64,000 bases of DNA, from NCBI GenBank assembly GCA_031216915.1, contig CM062295.1, positions 182,604,927 through 182,668,926 on the forward strand. The letters are read 5' to 3'. The notes under the pieces are model-generated. The model was not told the origin of the DNA and made no database searches. It saw only the letters and a list, made by a program, of their open reading frames with translations. The DNA is from Pictodentalium vernedei (taxonomy: Eukaryota > Mollusca > Scaphopoda > Dentaliida > Dentaliidae). The translations under genes and the position numbers were made by a program. Positions 31,401 through 42,150 of the stretch are shown one piece after another; the first letter of the stretch is position 1, and every line of letters starts with the position of its first letter.

Positions 31401-33181
31401 GAGATAGAAAATTTGAAATTAACGATAGTGCTCTAGTTTTATTACCAACTGATAATAATAAATTGGTCATGCAGTGGCAAGGTCCCTATCAGGTTGTAGG
31501 GAAGATTGGTGCATGTGATTATCAATTAAACATCAACGGTAAAGTTAAAACATACCATGCCAATTTGTTGAAAAAGTACATTCATAGAGATCCACAAAAC
31601 CCATTAGTAAATAGGGATGCCACCACAAATAAAACCAGTGAGAATTGTGGAGCGGGGCTGATAGAAATAGTTTGTATAGGGGTTATAGATAATGAGATAG
31701 AGGATGATTTATCAGAATGGGAAGGTGATGGAAAAAAGGAGGATGAATTACTTTTAATTCCAAATATAAAAGGTAAGGAAAATATACATGATATACAGTA
31801 TGGTGATAATATTCCTCCATTGCATAGATCTGAACTTAAACATTTAGTAAAACAGTTTTATGATGTGTTAACTGATGTACCGGGAGAAACCAATCTTATT
31901 CAACATGAAATAAAACTGTTGTCTTCGGAACCAATACGAACTAAACAATACCCTTTACCACTGTCAATGACTCAAACTATAAAAGATGAAGTAACAATCA
32001 TGTTGGACATGAATATTATTGAACCATCAAAGTCTCCATATTGTTCTCCAATTGTGTTGGTGAGAAAACCTGATGATACTGTACGATTTTGTATTGATTT
32101 TAGAAACATAAATAAAATCACAACATTTGATGCCGAGCCAATTCCAAATCCAGATGAAATCTTTTCAAAATTGTCAGAAAGTAAAATTTTTTCAAAAATA
32201 GACTTAAGCAAAGGTTATTGGCAAATCAGATTGTCAGAAAACAGCAAGGAGAAAACAGCTTTTCAAACTCCACTTGGTTTATTTCAGTTTAGGAAACTCC
32301 CATTTGGGGTCGTAACGGCGCCTGCCGCGTTCACACGAATGATGAGAAAACTTTTAGTTGGAATGGAAAATGTTGATAATTTCATTGACGACATACTGGT
32401 TCACACTAAAATGTGGAGTGAACATTTACTTGTCTTGGACGAATTATTCAAACGTTTAAGAACAGCTAATTTAACAGCTCGACCAGGTAAGTGTATGCTG
32501 GGTTTCACCAGGTTAAAATTTTTGGGATATGTTGTGGGAGAAGGAGAACTTAGGCCCAATCCGGACAAAGTAGAAGTTATTTTGGAATCAAAAAGACCAG
32601 AAACGAAGAAACAATTAAGGGCATTTTTAGGTACGGTTGGGTTTTATAGAAAATTTATTCCCAATTTTTCAGAAGTTGCAATATCCTTAACAGACTTAAC
32701 AAAGAAAGGTATGCCAAACAAGTTAATATGGGGCAAATCTCAGGATTTGGCATTTCAAGCTTTAAAGGGGTATTTAGTGAAAAGTCCCATTTTGAAATTA
32801 CCAGATATCAATAAGACATTTATATTAAGAACTGATGCTTCAAATAATGGAATTGGTGCTGTTTTATTGCAAGAAGTAGATGGTGTAAAATTCCCTGTTG
32901 CCTATGCTAGCAAAAAACTATTATCCAGAGAAACCAGGTATTCTGTCATTGAGCGAGAATGTCTTGCATTGGTGTGGGGAATAACAAAATTTCATATTTA
33001 TCTTTATGGGAGAAAGTTTGAAGTTGAAACTGACCATCATCCTTTAATATATATGAATAGGGCCAAGTTGTCAAACAGTAGAATTATGAGATGGGTTCTG
33101 GCTTTACAGTCATATAAATTTACCATAAAAGCTATCAGAGGAACAGAGAATATTGGTGCAGATTATTTGAGCAGACTTTAA
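28445..33181 (+). CDS. Gmr1-like Gag-Pol polyprotein (1578 aa), order Gag-PR-INT-RT-RH
   Basis: One uninterrupted frame. Residues 16-36 are strongly hydrophobic; about 66-140 is a charged coiled coil; about 144-310 is a Gag capsid region of the SCAN-related type (PFDESRDDMDAYLHRFE). A CCHC knuckle is Cys357, Cys360, His365, Cys370, followed by a Cys-rich stretch and an aspartic protease motif at Asp475 (RDSGCSG). Integrase follows: zinc residues His706, His713, Cys743, Cys746; catalytic Asp776, Asp836, Glu872 (DD35E); GPY module near Trp1011-Tyr1015. RT (about 1168-1345) has Asp1253 and FIDD Asp1315/1316. RNase H (about 1459-1578) has TDAS Asp1464 and ends GADYLSRL. Integrase before RT is unlike most Ty3/gypsy and typical of Gmr1. 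A start at Met49 (28589) would exclude the hydrophobic segment and may be the real one. Confidence 0.95.
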   Translation: MLNVPYPQRRNKFKSSILFMGVFGLLVLGIYIILLGRFHTAVHSGYSEMDVKSVMSLGKDLGLSGKELVDFVERKEREFDEREREERKEKDRLDREERVKEREMKIKLQEIESKSKLDILEKQIELEKVKSENSEESESKQYVKGPKLSPFDESRDDMDAYLHRFENYATCLKWSRKDWALHLSALLKGKALDVYSRLPPSDAGNYSKVKESLLKRYQLTEEGFEQKFRTAVSDREESAPQFAARLEHYLNRWIDLSGIENTYDGLKDLLLREQFLNVCPKHLAVFLKERKPENLDKMAILSEQYIEAHGSSLNKSDIQSGLHDKGNLNLVKPNSNSKNKGFERGVKGTNDGVMKRCYFCRKTGHVIKDCFERQRQRRQGIQKFGAMIQKGSSTPLHDGCECCGSSKGQNIETINACLSDHKWKHTCCTNGNEVELSCGHKLPLISAVCESRCKLKCMPTEFGYLDGKKITVLRDSGCSGVVIRKELVDQRQLTGESQKCILIDGTVRDAPVACITVDSPYFTGQVEALCMSNPLYDLILGNIEGVRPPNNPDRSWVCKGKSMVENDRDQTVKVNPSPYLASESQNGELEKGLTKCKSNVVQSVMTRNQKLLKNRPHRQIQVLDSLNVNPLEFKNEQKTDETLIWVRDKVKTREKRLAGNGVVSWFENINDILYRFYQNPKFEHGKIQKQVIVPKNFRQMVLKLAHESVLGGHLGMKKSSDKILTQFYWPGIQRDVKLFCLSCDICQRTYPKGKVTRVPLEQMPLIETPFQRVAVDIVGPIKPVSESKNRYILTMVDYATRYPEAVPLPSIEAERVAEALFNIFTRLGFPEEILTDMGSQFTSKVMQEVSRLLSISMLTTTPYHPSCNGLVEKFNGTLKSMLRKMCAERPQDWDRYIPALLFAYREAPQESLGFSPFELLFGRTVRGPMAILKDLWTGEVAEPDVRTTYQYVLDLRERLDDTLKLAQRELQSASKRYKKYYNRKSRDRKFEINDSALVLLPTDNNKLVMQWQGPYQVVGKIGACDYQLNINGKVKTYHANLLKKYIHRDPQNPLVNRDATTNKTSENCGAGLIEIVCIGVIDNEIEDDLSEWEGDGKKEDELLLIPNIKGKENIHDIQYGDNIPPLHRSELKHLVKQFYDVLTDVPGETNLIQHEIKLLSSEPIRTKQYPLPLSMTQTIKDEVTIMLDMNIIEPSKSPYCSPIVLVRKPDDTVRFCIDFRNINKITTFDAEPIPNPDEIFSKLSESKIFSKIDLSKGYWQIRLSENSKEKTAFQTPLGLFQFRKLPFGVVTAPAAFTRMMRKLLVGMENVDNFIDDILVHTKMWSEHLLVLDELFKRLRTANLTARPGKCMLGFTRLKFLGYVVGEGELRPNPDKVEVILESKRPETKKQLRAFLGTVGFYRKFIPNFSEVAISLTDLTKKGMPNKLIWGKSQDLAFQALKGYLVKSPILKLPDINKTFILRTDASNNGIGAVLLQEVDGVKFPVAYASKKLLSRETRYSVIERECLALVWGITKFHIYLYGRKFEVETDHHPLIYMNRAKLSNSRIMRWVLALQSYKFTIKAIRGTENIGADYLSRL

Positions 33182-33237
33182 AAAAAAAAATATATATATA
33201 TATAGATATATTTTTTTTCTGGTGCAATGGGGGATAT

Positions 33238-34658
33238 TGTCACAAAATCAGTGTGACAAGTGTGGTCAAATGTAATATGGAGGGTTAGAGTTGTGTGCCA
33301 TAAATGGTTAAAGAAGGTTTGTAAAAATATATGTAAAATATATGGAGCTTGTTATCCATTGAAGGATCAAGGTAGGTTTGTAATATGAATTTAAAACGGA
33401 TTTTCCATGGCTATGCCAAGGTAAGATTGTACATTAGAATTACAAGAGTTTTTTTCCATTGAAGGGTTAAGGTGATCTTGTTTTAGTTATACGGGTTAGT
33501 TTCCACAACTTATGATATGATAAATATTACATAACTCCGTACTAGGAGTGTGAAGTACTTGTATAGAAATGATGGGCAATTGTGAACTTGTGAGAAAAAT
33601 CCGTGCAATTGAAGTGAACAAATGCGCTGTGGTCAGTGTTGTGCGATCTTGAGTGGACTCGAGAATGAAGGATTGATCTTTGATTGTGATGTATGCAGAA
33701 TGTAAATATCGGTGAAAGCGGAGCGAAATATATGTTATAAGTTTTATAATACTGAAGGGAGCTGTAGATGAAGTCTTTATGTAAGTACAATTAATATGTA
33801 AACAGTGGAAGGTTGATTTTCTCGATCTGAGGGAAGATTTTGAAATGCTCAGCTCGAATTAGCAAAATAAATAACTGTTTCTGCAGTCAGTTGAAAATGC
33901 TTCCTGTAAATTATAATTTATATCATTTATCGACGAGTAAACTGCAAAGAAAAAATGAATAAAATAGAGTTTGTAAAGTTTAAATTGAGGAAATAACATT
34001 TAGAAGGGAATGGAAATTTCTTAACGTGTAAAAGGATTTGGCTGCCAGGGTTACAGAATATCATAGTCGTGGGTTTATTTATAGCTTAATATTATTTTAA
34101 TAATTCAAATATTTATTATGGGTTTAAATATTTCAGGTGACCACTTTTTGGTGTACCAAATATTTCGTACCATCCATATTCCGTACCATCCATATTCGTA
34201 CCATAGTAATTTCGTACCACACAGATCATTAAATGTTACTGGACACTTTGTGCAGTTATTTCACTTCTATCAGAGAATATCTCCGAGCAAAACTTTCATT
34301 AGATGGGTGTCTTTGATAAAAATGTTGGAGAACCGTGGCTTTAATGCTGAAAGTCAGTTGTGTGCTTGGCTTAGTGCCGTCTTAGTGTTTGTATGCTGTG
34401 TGCATATCTGCTTAGTGCTTATTAGCTTAGTGCTTATCTGCTTAGTGCTTAACCGCTTAGTGCGTATTTGCTTAGTGCTTATTGGCTCAGTGCTATTACT
34501 GGAGTGTAGTTCAATTTATGAAATATCACAGGTGTAGAAAGAAGTGGCTCATAGTGATTCTACAAATGTACAACATTGGAAGTGAAATGTTCATTGTGTA
34601 AAATAAAGTCATTATAATCATCAGTGTTATGCATATTTATCACCAGAATCTCATGACA
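33238..34658 (+). repeat. 3' LTR of the Gmr1-like element
   Basis: 1421 bp, same length as the 5' LTR. Differences noticed by eye are near 33487 (T for C), 34221 (C for A) and 34574 (A for G). It contains the same 16-bp minisatellite. Confidence 0.95.
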
Positions 34659-34663
34659 CTTCA

Positions 34664-36390
34664 TGAGCCGAAATCTTAAGCACAGACTGCTGAGTTAAGG
34701 ATAGATTATCCTAAGCAGTACCGATAGTTAACTGAATGCATTAAGTAATAGAATGGACCGTAATGACCTTTCTATTAGGCATCAGAGCCAGAAGAAGCTT
34801 TACGTCCTACTGATAAACTGAGATCTGTTAATAAATACATAAAGGTCTATCTGGACAGAGTAAAGGCCTATGCCCGCTCGAAGACGGAAGGACCTTAAAA
34901 ACAATAGGTTCCGGATATCATTAGGAGCCTGATTCTTAACCAAAAATACAACATTAGTAGTAAAGGTCATAGAGTTTCCGATACTACGAAAGTGAGAATC
35001 GTCCACCGATAGTGCATGAAGCTCACTGACTCTTCAGCAGAAGAGAAGACTAAGAGAATTGCTGCCTTAAAAGGCCAGAATTTGAAACTACTGTCTCAAG
35101 GGGTTCAAATGGTTGCTTTAGTTAATAAGAACCCAAGCTAAATTCCGAATAGGAATTAATCTAACGATTCTAGGTCTCTTATCGAAAAGTTTCAAACTAA
35201 CTTAGATAAAGAGACATTAGGCTCAATTGTAAACTATCATGGTGTGCATAGGTATCAGATAACATAGACCTATAACCTTTAATAGTAACTGGCTGCAGTT
35301 GATCTCGTCAAACAAGTATACTAGAAAGTTTGCAATGTCTGGTATGGAGGGATCAAAAATATCAACATAAAGATCCCTACACCAACGACGGAAGACCCTC
35401 CACTTTAGCCGTATAGTATAGCGAAGAGGAGGTCCTTCTACAGTTAGGAATCGCGTCCACTGCTCGTCCTGTACAATGCTTGCCATGCAAGAAGGACCGC
35501 ACAATGGAATACGTGAAGGTTGAGACCTTGCGGGTTGTGATGAAGTTGACACGATTTCCCCAGCGAAAAAAGATCCTCTCGTGGAGGAAGTTTCCGCGGT
35601 AAGTCCCACAGCAGACATCTAAGTAAATTTATCCACGGTCTCTGTGGAGACAGAGATGCTACCAACAGAATTGTATTGTGAATGAATAATCCTATCAATA
35701 CTTGCTGAATCAACAGCGCTGGAGGATATGCATAGCCTATCATCGCGTCCTACTAGATCGATAGTGCGTTAACTACATATGCTCGGGGATCCGGACACGG
35801 TGACACATACGTCTACAATTGATTGGAGAGTTGTGTCGCAAATAATTTTATCACTGGGTGCTCCCATTGATAGCAAATCTGATTGAATACCTGTTTGTTG
35901 AGAGTCCATTCCGACGGAAACAAACGACCCTTACGTGAAAGGGAGTTTGCTAATACGATCCGACGACCGAGAATATGACGAACCGAAACAGAACTTGGTG
36001 TTCTATAACAAACAGGATTCTTTCCGTTAAAATCAATAACGGAACCGAATTAGTGCCTCCCTGGTTCTGGATATACGCAACTACTGTCGTATTATCGGAC
36101 AGGATTGAACATGCGTTTCTGAATAAAATTCATCCAATGACGTAGTGCAAGCCAACATAATATTCTTCCTTGGAAGTTAAGAGCTTGCCTAAAAACTGCG
36201 GAACCCAAAGACCCTGGCACCTCGAATCCGTTGGGATCAAAATTGTGTCCCAACCTATTTGACTGACATCCGTCATAATCGAAAAACTCGGATCCGGCAA
36301 CTACAGTGGAACTCTCTGAGTCAACCACCGAATGTTTGCCCACGTCTGAATCTCTTGTTACACTTGATAGACAAGAGAACGTGTATATCG
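34664..36390 (-). pseudogene. Recombinase and RNase H remnants of DIRS D
   Basis: Minus-strand continuation of D beyond the LTR insertion. It carries degraded recombinase (readable at 34800-35006 and 35223-35618) and RNase H / IDLFAT-region pieces up to about 36360, with many small deletions. The HEVR box spanning the LTR insertion is split, but its Arg codon is present on the left side (26541-26554), unlike the Thr in A. RT is absent at the same junction as in A. Confidence 0.8.
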
Positions 36391-37479
36391 AGCAATTCAA
36401 GATTGCTGAAAGGTTGCCGTCAAAGAGAAGCTTCTCCGAGACCGAAGCGACTCTGAGAGAGTTCTTCACCTTACTATCCACGCGCGTGGATGTAGCTAGG
36501 GCTGCGTCACGTCTAACCAACTCCAGGTTGCCACTGAAGGGCGGAGTTATACGTGGAAAAACTACTGCCCCTGAAAGAAATCTCATTGAGGATCATATCC
36601 TGGAATTCTTTCTCTTGAAGACGTAATGATAACGTCTCAGTGAGGTGGTGTACGTATGATAAAGCATCTAAGTTAAGTCTATTATACATCATTGTCGTTT
36701 CCAACATCGTGGTTGGAATTGACATAGACGGCGAAAAAGATAATTCCCTTTTCAGCCTCGCCGTCTTAGACGCAAAGGAACTCTCGGTAAGCCCAGTTCT
36801 GCCAATAAAAAATTATTTTCCTAGAATTCACGAAAGGCAGAATAGAGCATTGCGGACAAGAAACTAGACTAGCATGTTGATAGCAAGCTTATATATAGCA
36901 TCGTTCAATAATTCGAATGTTCTAAAGACATTATTGGACTGCGTCGGCAACTCAGGGACAATGTCCCTGAACCGATCCAAAACTCCGTGTCCAATGACGC
37001 TATTAGTCTCTTATCCAGCATCGCAGCAATGTAGTCCGACGGATCAACCTCTGGAAGATAATGCCGGAAGAAATGTATGGCAGCTTCTGTTGTTCCGAAA
37101 GGGAAAGCTCGAAATCGTCCGAATCCCTTTCGCCATCCTGTCGGACCCTATGAAGTGTTCGGTCGTCCGTACCTGATGCAACAGTGGAGCGCACCGACCC
37201 ACCGATTATTCCTGATCCGACCGAGAATCTGTCGTTTGCTGGGATGCTACGATAAGCTGTGCTTTTTTGGATAGCACGTCCGTCACTGAAGCCTGTGGAG
37301 AAGCGGTCTTATGATGCATTGCCGCTGGAAGCTCCGTGTTCGTTACCCCGTGCATACTTCTATTATGCGAGCGACCGGAGTGTGCAGGCCTCGTGTCCCT
37401 TGGCTACCGGATGGCGTGACCTGTTCGCCATGGAATCACTGAATGACGAAGCTGGCCGGATATTCGAGGTCACGTAGCC

Positions 37480-39149
37480 GAATGCCGGCTTGTTTGCCCC
37501 TTGGCTCATTCGCCCCTTGGCTCATACGACTCCTGGCTTATTCGACCCTCCGGCTCATTCGCCCCCTGGCTTATTCGACCCCCCCGGCTCATTCGACCCC
37601 CATGTTTTTTTAACTGAAAGCAATGACGGTAGTGTCGTATGAATTGAAAACAAGGGGTATAATTTTAGCTGAATGCCATTAATAATAATAACACTTCGGC
37701 CGGCCGCTGATTTGTCGCGGTTCTCGTATGAGAAGGCCTTGGTTACCCATGTTCTACCAACTGCCTCCCTATTCCCGCGCTTCTTCTCTCCTCCCAACAC
37801 TCGGAGACGAACTGCTTGATGACATCCCTTGTCTCATTCTTCCCAATCTCTTCGATTAGTATATTAACCCTCTCCTTTGAGTCGCCCCCTAACCACATGT
37901 CCTTCATTCTACCATCCCACTTCCCCATTATACTCCCCGTGAATCTTGTTCTTTTAGACTGGTATTTTGGGCCTTCTATAAGAAAGTGTTCCAGGGTCTC
38001 CACCACACCCAAGTTACACATCTGGCACTCCTTTTCACTGTTTTTCCCAATTTTTCCCCTCAGCACCAGGGACCGCGACCTCAGCTTGAACAACAGTGAC
38101 CCCCCAAAGGTGCCATCAAGGTACTCTTCAAAACCAGGCTTCTCTTTATCACGCAGGCCACCCAAAGATCTCTTTGATTTGACCCCCTCTCGCCAATTAC
38201 GGTTACAATCCTCCATGACCCTTTCTCTGACGATCTTTTTGCCCTGGTTTGCCCCAACGTCAAGGTCCGAAATCTCCAATGAGTAGTTTTCTACTAGCTC
38301 CCTCACTTGGACCATCCACCCCGTCTTGATATTTGAGTTGAAAGTTCTCGGGAACATTACTTTACACCATCGGCTATCGGGGACATTTATCAAATAATTA
38401 AGATAACCGAGTTTCAAAAGGTCTATCCTGTCCTTGATCCTCATCCGCCCAAGCTCATCCCTGATCGCTTCTAGCGCTGCAGCATTACTCGAGCCTGTTA
38501 TCCATCGGCCTGCATCGTTCTGCAGGATTTCCAAGCTCTTAACAACTGTGTGGTTTAGGGGTACAACTTCCGTACCGTATGTCATTAACGCTTTCCAATT
38601 GAAAACACGAGTGGGGAATTATTGTTACGGAAACAATAAAACATACTGGATAGAAAAAAATAATGAACAACTCTCAAATTTAACAAAAGTTTATTAAACA
38701 TTGATAATTGTAGTACTTTTACTGCGTAAAAAAACTGCTCACCTTTGTTTTCATTATTCTTGAGTAGGACCGTTTCTTGTTTGCCGAAAACCGTGAAATT
38801 ATTTTTACAACTCTTGTGTCTCATGTGCAAGTACAAATGATTCTTTGAAATTGACAAGATTTAACCGATTACTAATCATGTTGTTATCACAACACTGTAT
38901 CAACTCATAGCAAACAGACTCGATTGTTAAGTCTAATTTTTAATAAAGTCAAAATTAATAGAAGGGTGTCTAAGCATCAAAATTCCACCCTTTGTTTTCA
39001 ATTCATGCGACACTGCCGTCATTGCTTTCAGTTAAAAAAAAACATGGGGGTCGAATAAGCCGGAGGGTCGAATAAGCCAGGGGGCGAATGAGCCGGAGGG
39101 TCGATTAAGCCAGGGGGCAAATGAGCCAAGGGGCGAATGAGCCAAGGGG
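37480..39149. mobile_element. Foldback-like element with long repetitive TIRs and 9-bp target duplication
   Basis: CACGTAGCC at 37471-37479 and 39150-39158 flanks 1670 bp. The TIRs are about 180 bp (about 37496-37675 and 38970-39149). Their outer ~110 bp are 16-17-bp tandem units such as ggctcattcgccccctt and ggcttattcgaccc; the inner part (aactgaaagcaatgacgg) is also inverted. Long TIRs of tandem units and a 9-bp duplication fit foldback elements, or Mutator-like elements by duplication length. The inside carries a LINE fragment, not a DNA transposase. Confidence 0.75.
37743..38585 (-). CDS. C-terminal fragment of a non-LTR retrotransposon ORF2, carried inside the foldback element (280 aa)
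   Basis: The minus-strand open frame starts MTYGTEVVPLNHTVVKSLEI and continues LQNDAGRWITG, resembling the thumb/after-RT part of LINE ORF2 proteins (YGxEVxxL...LExxQ). Later it has CQMCNLGVVETLEHFLIEGP, the Cys-x2-Cys...His...(Cys) zinc-like end of such proteins, with the last Cys replaced by Gly. No RT palm motif is present, so it cannot be an autonomous polymerase. The frame is unbroken for 280 codons, which suggests recent capture or selection. It sits between the TIRs at 37480-39149. LINE clade is not assigned. Confidence 0.65.
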   Translation of the reverse strand: MTYGTEVVPLNHTVVKSLEILQNDAGRWITGSSNAAALEAIRDELGRMRIKDRIDLLKLGYLNYLINVPDSRWCKVMFPRTFNSNIKTGWMVQVRELVENYSLEISDLDVGANQGKKIVRERVMEDCNRNWREGVKSKRSLGGLRDKEKPGFEEYLDGTFGGSLLFKLRSRSLVLRGKIGKNSEKECQMCNLGVVETLEHFLIEGPKYQSKRTRFTGSIMGKWDGRMKDMWLGGDSKERVNILIEEIGKNETRDVIKQFVSECWEERRSAGIGRQLVEHG

Positions 39150-41145
39150 CACGTAGCCAATGTGCGGTCGTGTGCGCTGCTGTGAGGATGAGGAAGCATT
39201 ATCGACAGTCACTCGGACTGTCTATATAACGGAGCATCCCGAGCGGCGGACATACGCTCCGAATGTGAAATGTCTGTACCACAACATCCGGTCCCATATG
39301 TTGTTGCACGAGAGAGGGACCTCTCTCGCTCGCCGCCCGGACAGACCGGACGAGCTAGGAACCGGACTAACAGGCTTCCTCCGATCTCTCCTCTAATCCG
39401 TCGTCACTGGGTGTGTACTAAAGTCTATTATAGTGCTCGCATCACCCAAATCTCCTTCCTAGACCGCAACGAACAAACCTGACTGCCTAACCATTTGATG
39501 AATGGACGCTACACCGGGTGAGCTAGCGAATGTCAACTCCGTCGATCCTACTAGGGACCTCTTAGGCGATTGACGTAATCCATGAGCACTAACTGCCGCT
39601 AGCTCTTCATTAACTATGACGACAGAGGCACACTTTTGAAAGACATCTCAGTAATTTAGCGAACAAGAAACCAGACATGCTTGTAAATAGCAAGCATATA
39701 AATAATATATATAGCGCCGTTCAATAAATCGAAAGTATCTGAGACATTATTGGACTGTGTCGGAACTGAGGGACGATGTCCCTGAACCGAACCAAAAATT
39801 TCTAAGTCCACCGACGCCATCAGTTTCTTATCCGGTATCGCAGCATTCTGGTCCGACGAAGAACCTCTAGAAGATGAAGTCGGATGACATATACAGCAGC
39901 TTATGTTGTTCCAAAAGGGAAAGCTCGAAAACCTCCGAATCCCTTTCGGCATCCCGTCGGACTGTATGAAATTTTCGGACGTCCGCACCTGATGCTTCCG
40001 CGGAGCGTCCCGACCCAGCGTCGTCGGATATTACATTATGCGACAGAGATTCTGTCGTTGCTGGGATGCTGCGATAAGTTGTGCTATTTGGGATAGCACG
40101 TCCGTCACCGAGGCCTGTGCAGAAGCGGTCTTACAATGCTTTGCCGCTGGAAGCTCCGTGTACGTTGACTCCCGCATACTTTCTTATGCGAACGTCCGGA
40201 GTCTCCAGGCCTTGTGTCCCTGGCTATCGGATGGCGTGACCTGGTCGCCGAGGATTCTCTGATTGGCGAAGTTGACTGGATATCGGAGGTCACGTAGCCA
40301 AGGTGCGGTCGTGTGCGCTGCCATGAGAATGAGGAAGCCTTATTGACAGTCTCTCCGGACTGTCTATATAACGGAGCGTCCCGAGCGGCGGACATATGCT
40401 CCGAATGCGAGACATTTTGTACCACAACATCTGGGGCCAGATGTTGATGTACGAGAGAGGGGCCTCTCTCGCTCGCAGCCCGGATGGGCCTGGACGAGCT
40501 ATGAACCGGACTAAAAGGCTTCCTCCGTTCTCCCCTCTAATCCGCCGTCACTGGGTGTGCACTTGGTTATTTTATAGTGCTCGCATCACCCAAAACTCCT
40601 TTCTAGACCGCAATGGACGAACCCGGCTGCCGAACCATTCGATGAATGGACGCTACACCGGGCGAGCTAGCGGACGTCAAAGGCCGTCGAACCTACTAGG
40701 GTCCTCTTAGGCAATTGACGTATTACCTGAGCACTTTTCCGCTAGCTCTTCATTAATTGTGCGACAGAGGCACACTTTTGGAAGACATCACGGATACATC
40801 ACCCTGATCATGATCGTCTGAAATAGAGATTGATAAAGTAGAGTGACCCTGCGGGGAAAGGACCGGAATGGCCAATTCCCCACTAACATACCGTGACACA
40901 CGCTTCCCATGTTGTCATCGAAATTAACACATACAGAACAGGAGTTAATGCGAGTACACTGACTACATTATACAATGATTATGAAAGTCAGAGGAAGATT
41001 TCCTCTTATTACAATTGAACAATATCCTTTCATTGTGAAAAGAAAACAAAGTCCTAGTACTCGCACCAACCCCTGACAATCAGAATACATAATAACAAGA
41101 TCCATTAACATAGAAAAAATAATTGAATCAAAAAATTTTGAAAAA

Positions 41146-41501
41146 GTTAAAAAATTTATAGTAATTTATATATTTTTTATACTTACCAATGACCCAGACT
41201 TAGCTGGTGCTAACTCCAACAAAACCAGGGCCAAACACAAATTTTGCCCCCCAATCCCCAAAATTTGCATCCAAAACAAAAAGAAATCATGTCCTAAAGG
41301 ACCTCCATAGTACGCCTCTACTGCGCATGCGCAGTGATGCAGTCGTCCCGAAATTGGCGCCAATTATCATTCTTACTGGCAGTGCCTGGTCAGCGCTATG
41401 TACTCAGCGGGGAGGCAAGAGTTCCCAACTCAGGGAGGGCCATCCCCGTCTGGGTCATTGGTAAGTATAAAAAATATATAAATTACTATAAATTTTTTAA
41501 C
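41146..41501. repeat. DIRS terminal inverted-repeat module of element E
   Basis: Same 50-bp-armed module as in the other copies; core complementary to about 48100-48270 at the opposite end. Confidence 0.8.
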
Positions 41502-42150
41502 ATTTTTATACTGTACCAATGACCCAGACTTAGCTGAATAGTAAACAGGCTGGAGGGCCTAGGACATAGAGGAAAATCCAATAAGCTCAATTATATAATA
41601 AAGAGGTAACCCCTTAAGGAGAAAAGGAGTATTAGGCTTTACATGTATCTTTCTTATTTAATATTAAATTAGAAAGATACACTACCCTTAATAATTGAGC
41701 ACAATAACATTCATGTTCTCTATTAACATCCAGTATAACCCTTATACTAATTATTTTTAAAGCAAGCCAATAAATAAAGTAGTCCAGAGAATTGAGACTC
41801 TTTATAATCATTTAAAAGTGTCCGAGTATTGTATATTAAAGCCCGTTTGACACTTGACATATACAAATGCTTCACACCGAGCTACACTTTAAAAATAAGA
41901 CATGAATGAAATTAAACATTAATATTACACTTTAAAACCATCCCGGAAGCGACTCAGAAATACTGTCTTAGAGGAGGCATTCCCTTGCTTTTCACTATAA
42001 AGCAGGTGACCTAAGGGAACACCCGCCCCCCCCCCCCCCCCCCCCCCCCCCCCTTCCCCTTGCCCTGGGTCAAATAGCCCAGAGCGAAGAGGGCAGCCGG
42101 ACGGAGTCACTGCCGGAACAGAAAGCCTGCATAACTATAGTTGCAACTGT

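Larger units (their letters stand above)
26555..34658 (+). mobile_element. Ty3/gypsy LTR retrotransposon, Gmr1-like (8.1 kb)
   Basis: Two 1421-bp LTRs starting TGTCA and ending TGACA flank a single gag-pol frame. A 5-bp target duplication CTTCA flanks it (26550-26554 and 34659-34663) and restores the recombinase sequence of DIRS D when the element is removed. By eye the LTRs differ at only about three positions, indicating recent insertion. In pol, integrase precedes RT and RNase H, the order known from the Gmr1 group. No envelope gene. It is inserted in the opposite orientation to D. Confidence 0.95.
36390..41035 (-). pseudogene. Gag remnant of DIRS D, duplicated and split by a foldback element
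   Basis: Gag similarity covers 36390-37479 and 39150-41035, start codon region at about 41035. As in A, the mid-gag segment beginning gcggacaagaaac(c/t)agact appears twice (about 36852 and 39659). Their distance minus the foldback element is about 1.13 kb, matching A's 1.12 kb. Frameshifts throughout. Confidence 0.8.
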
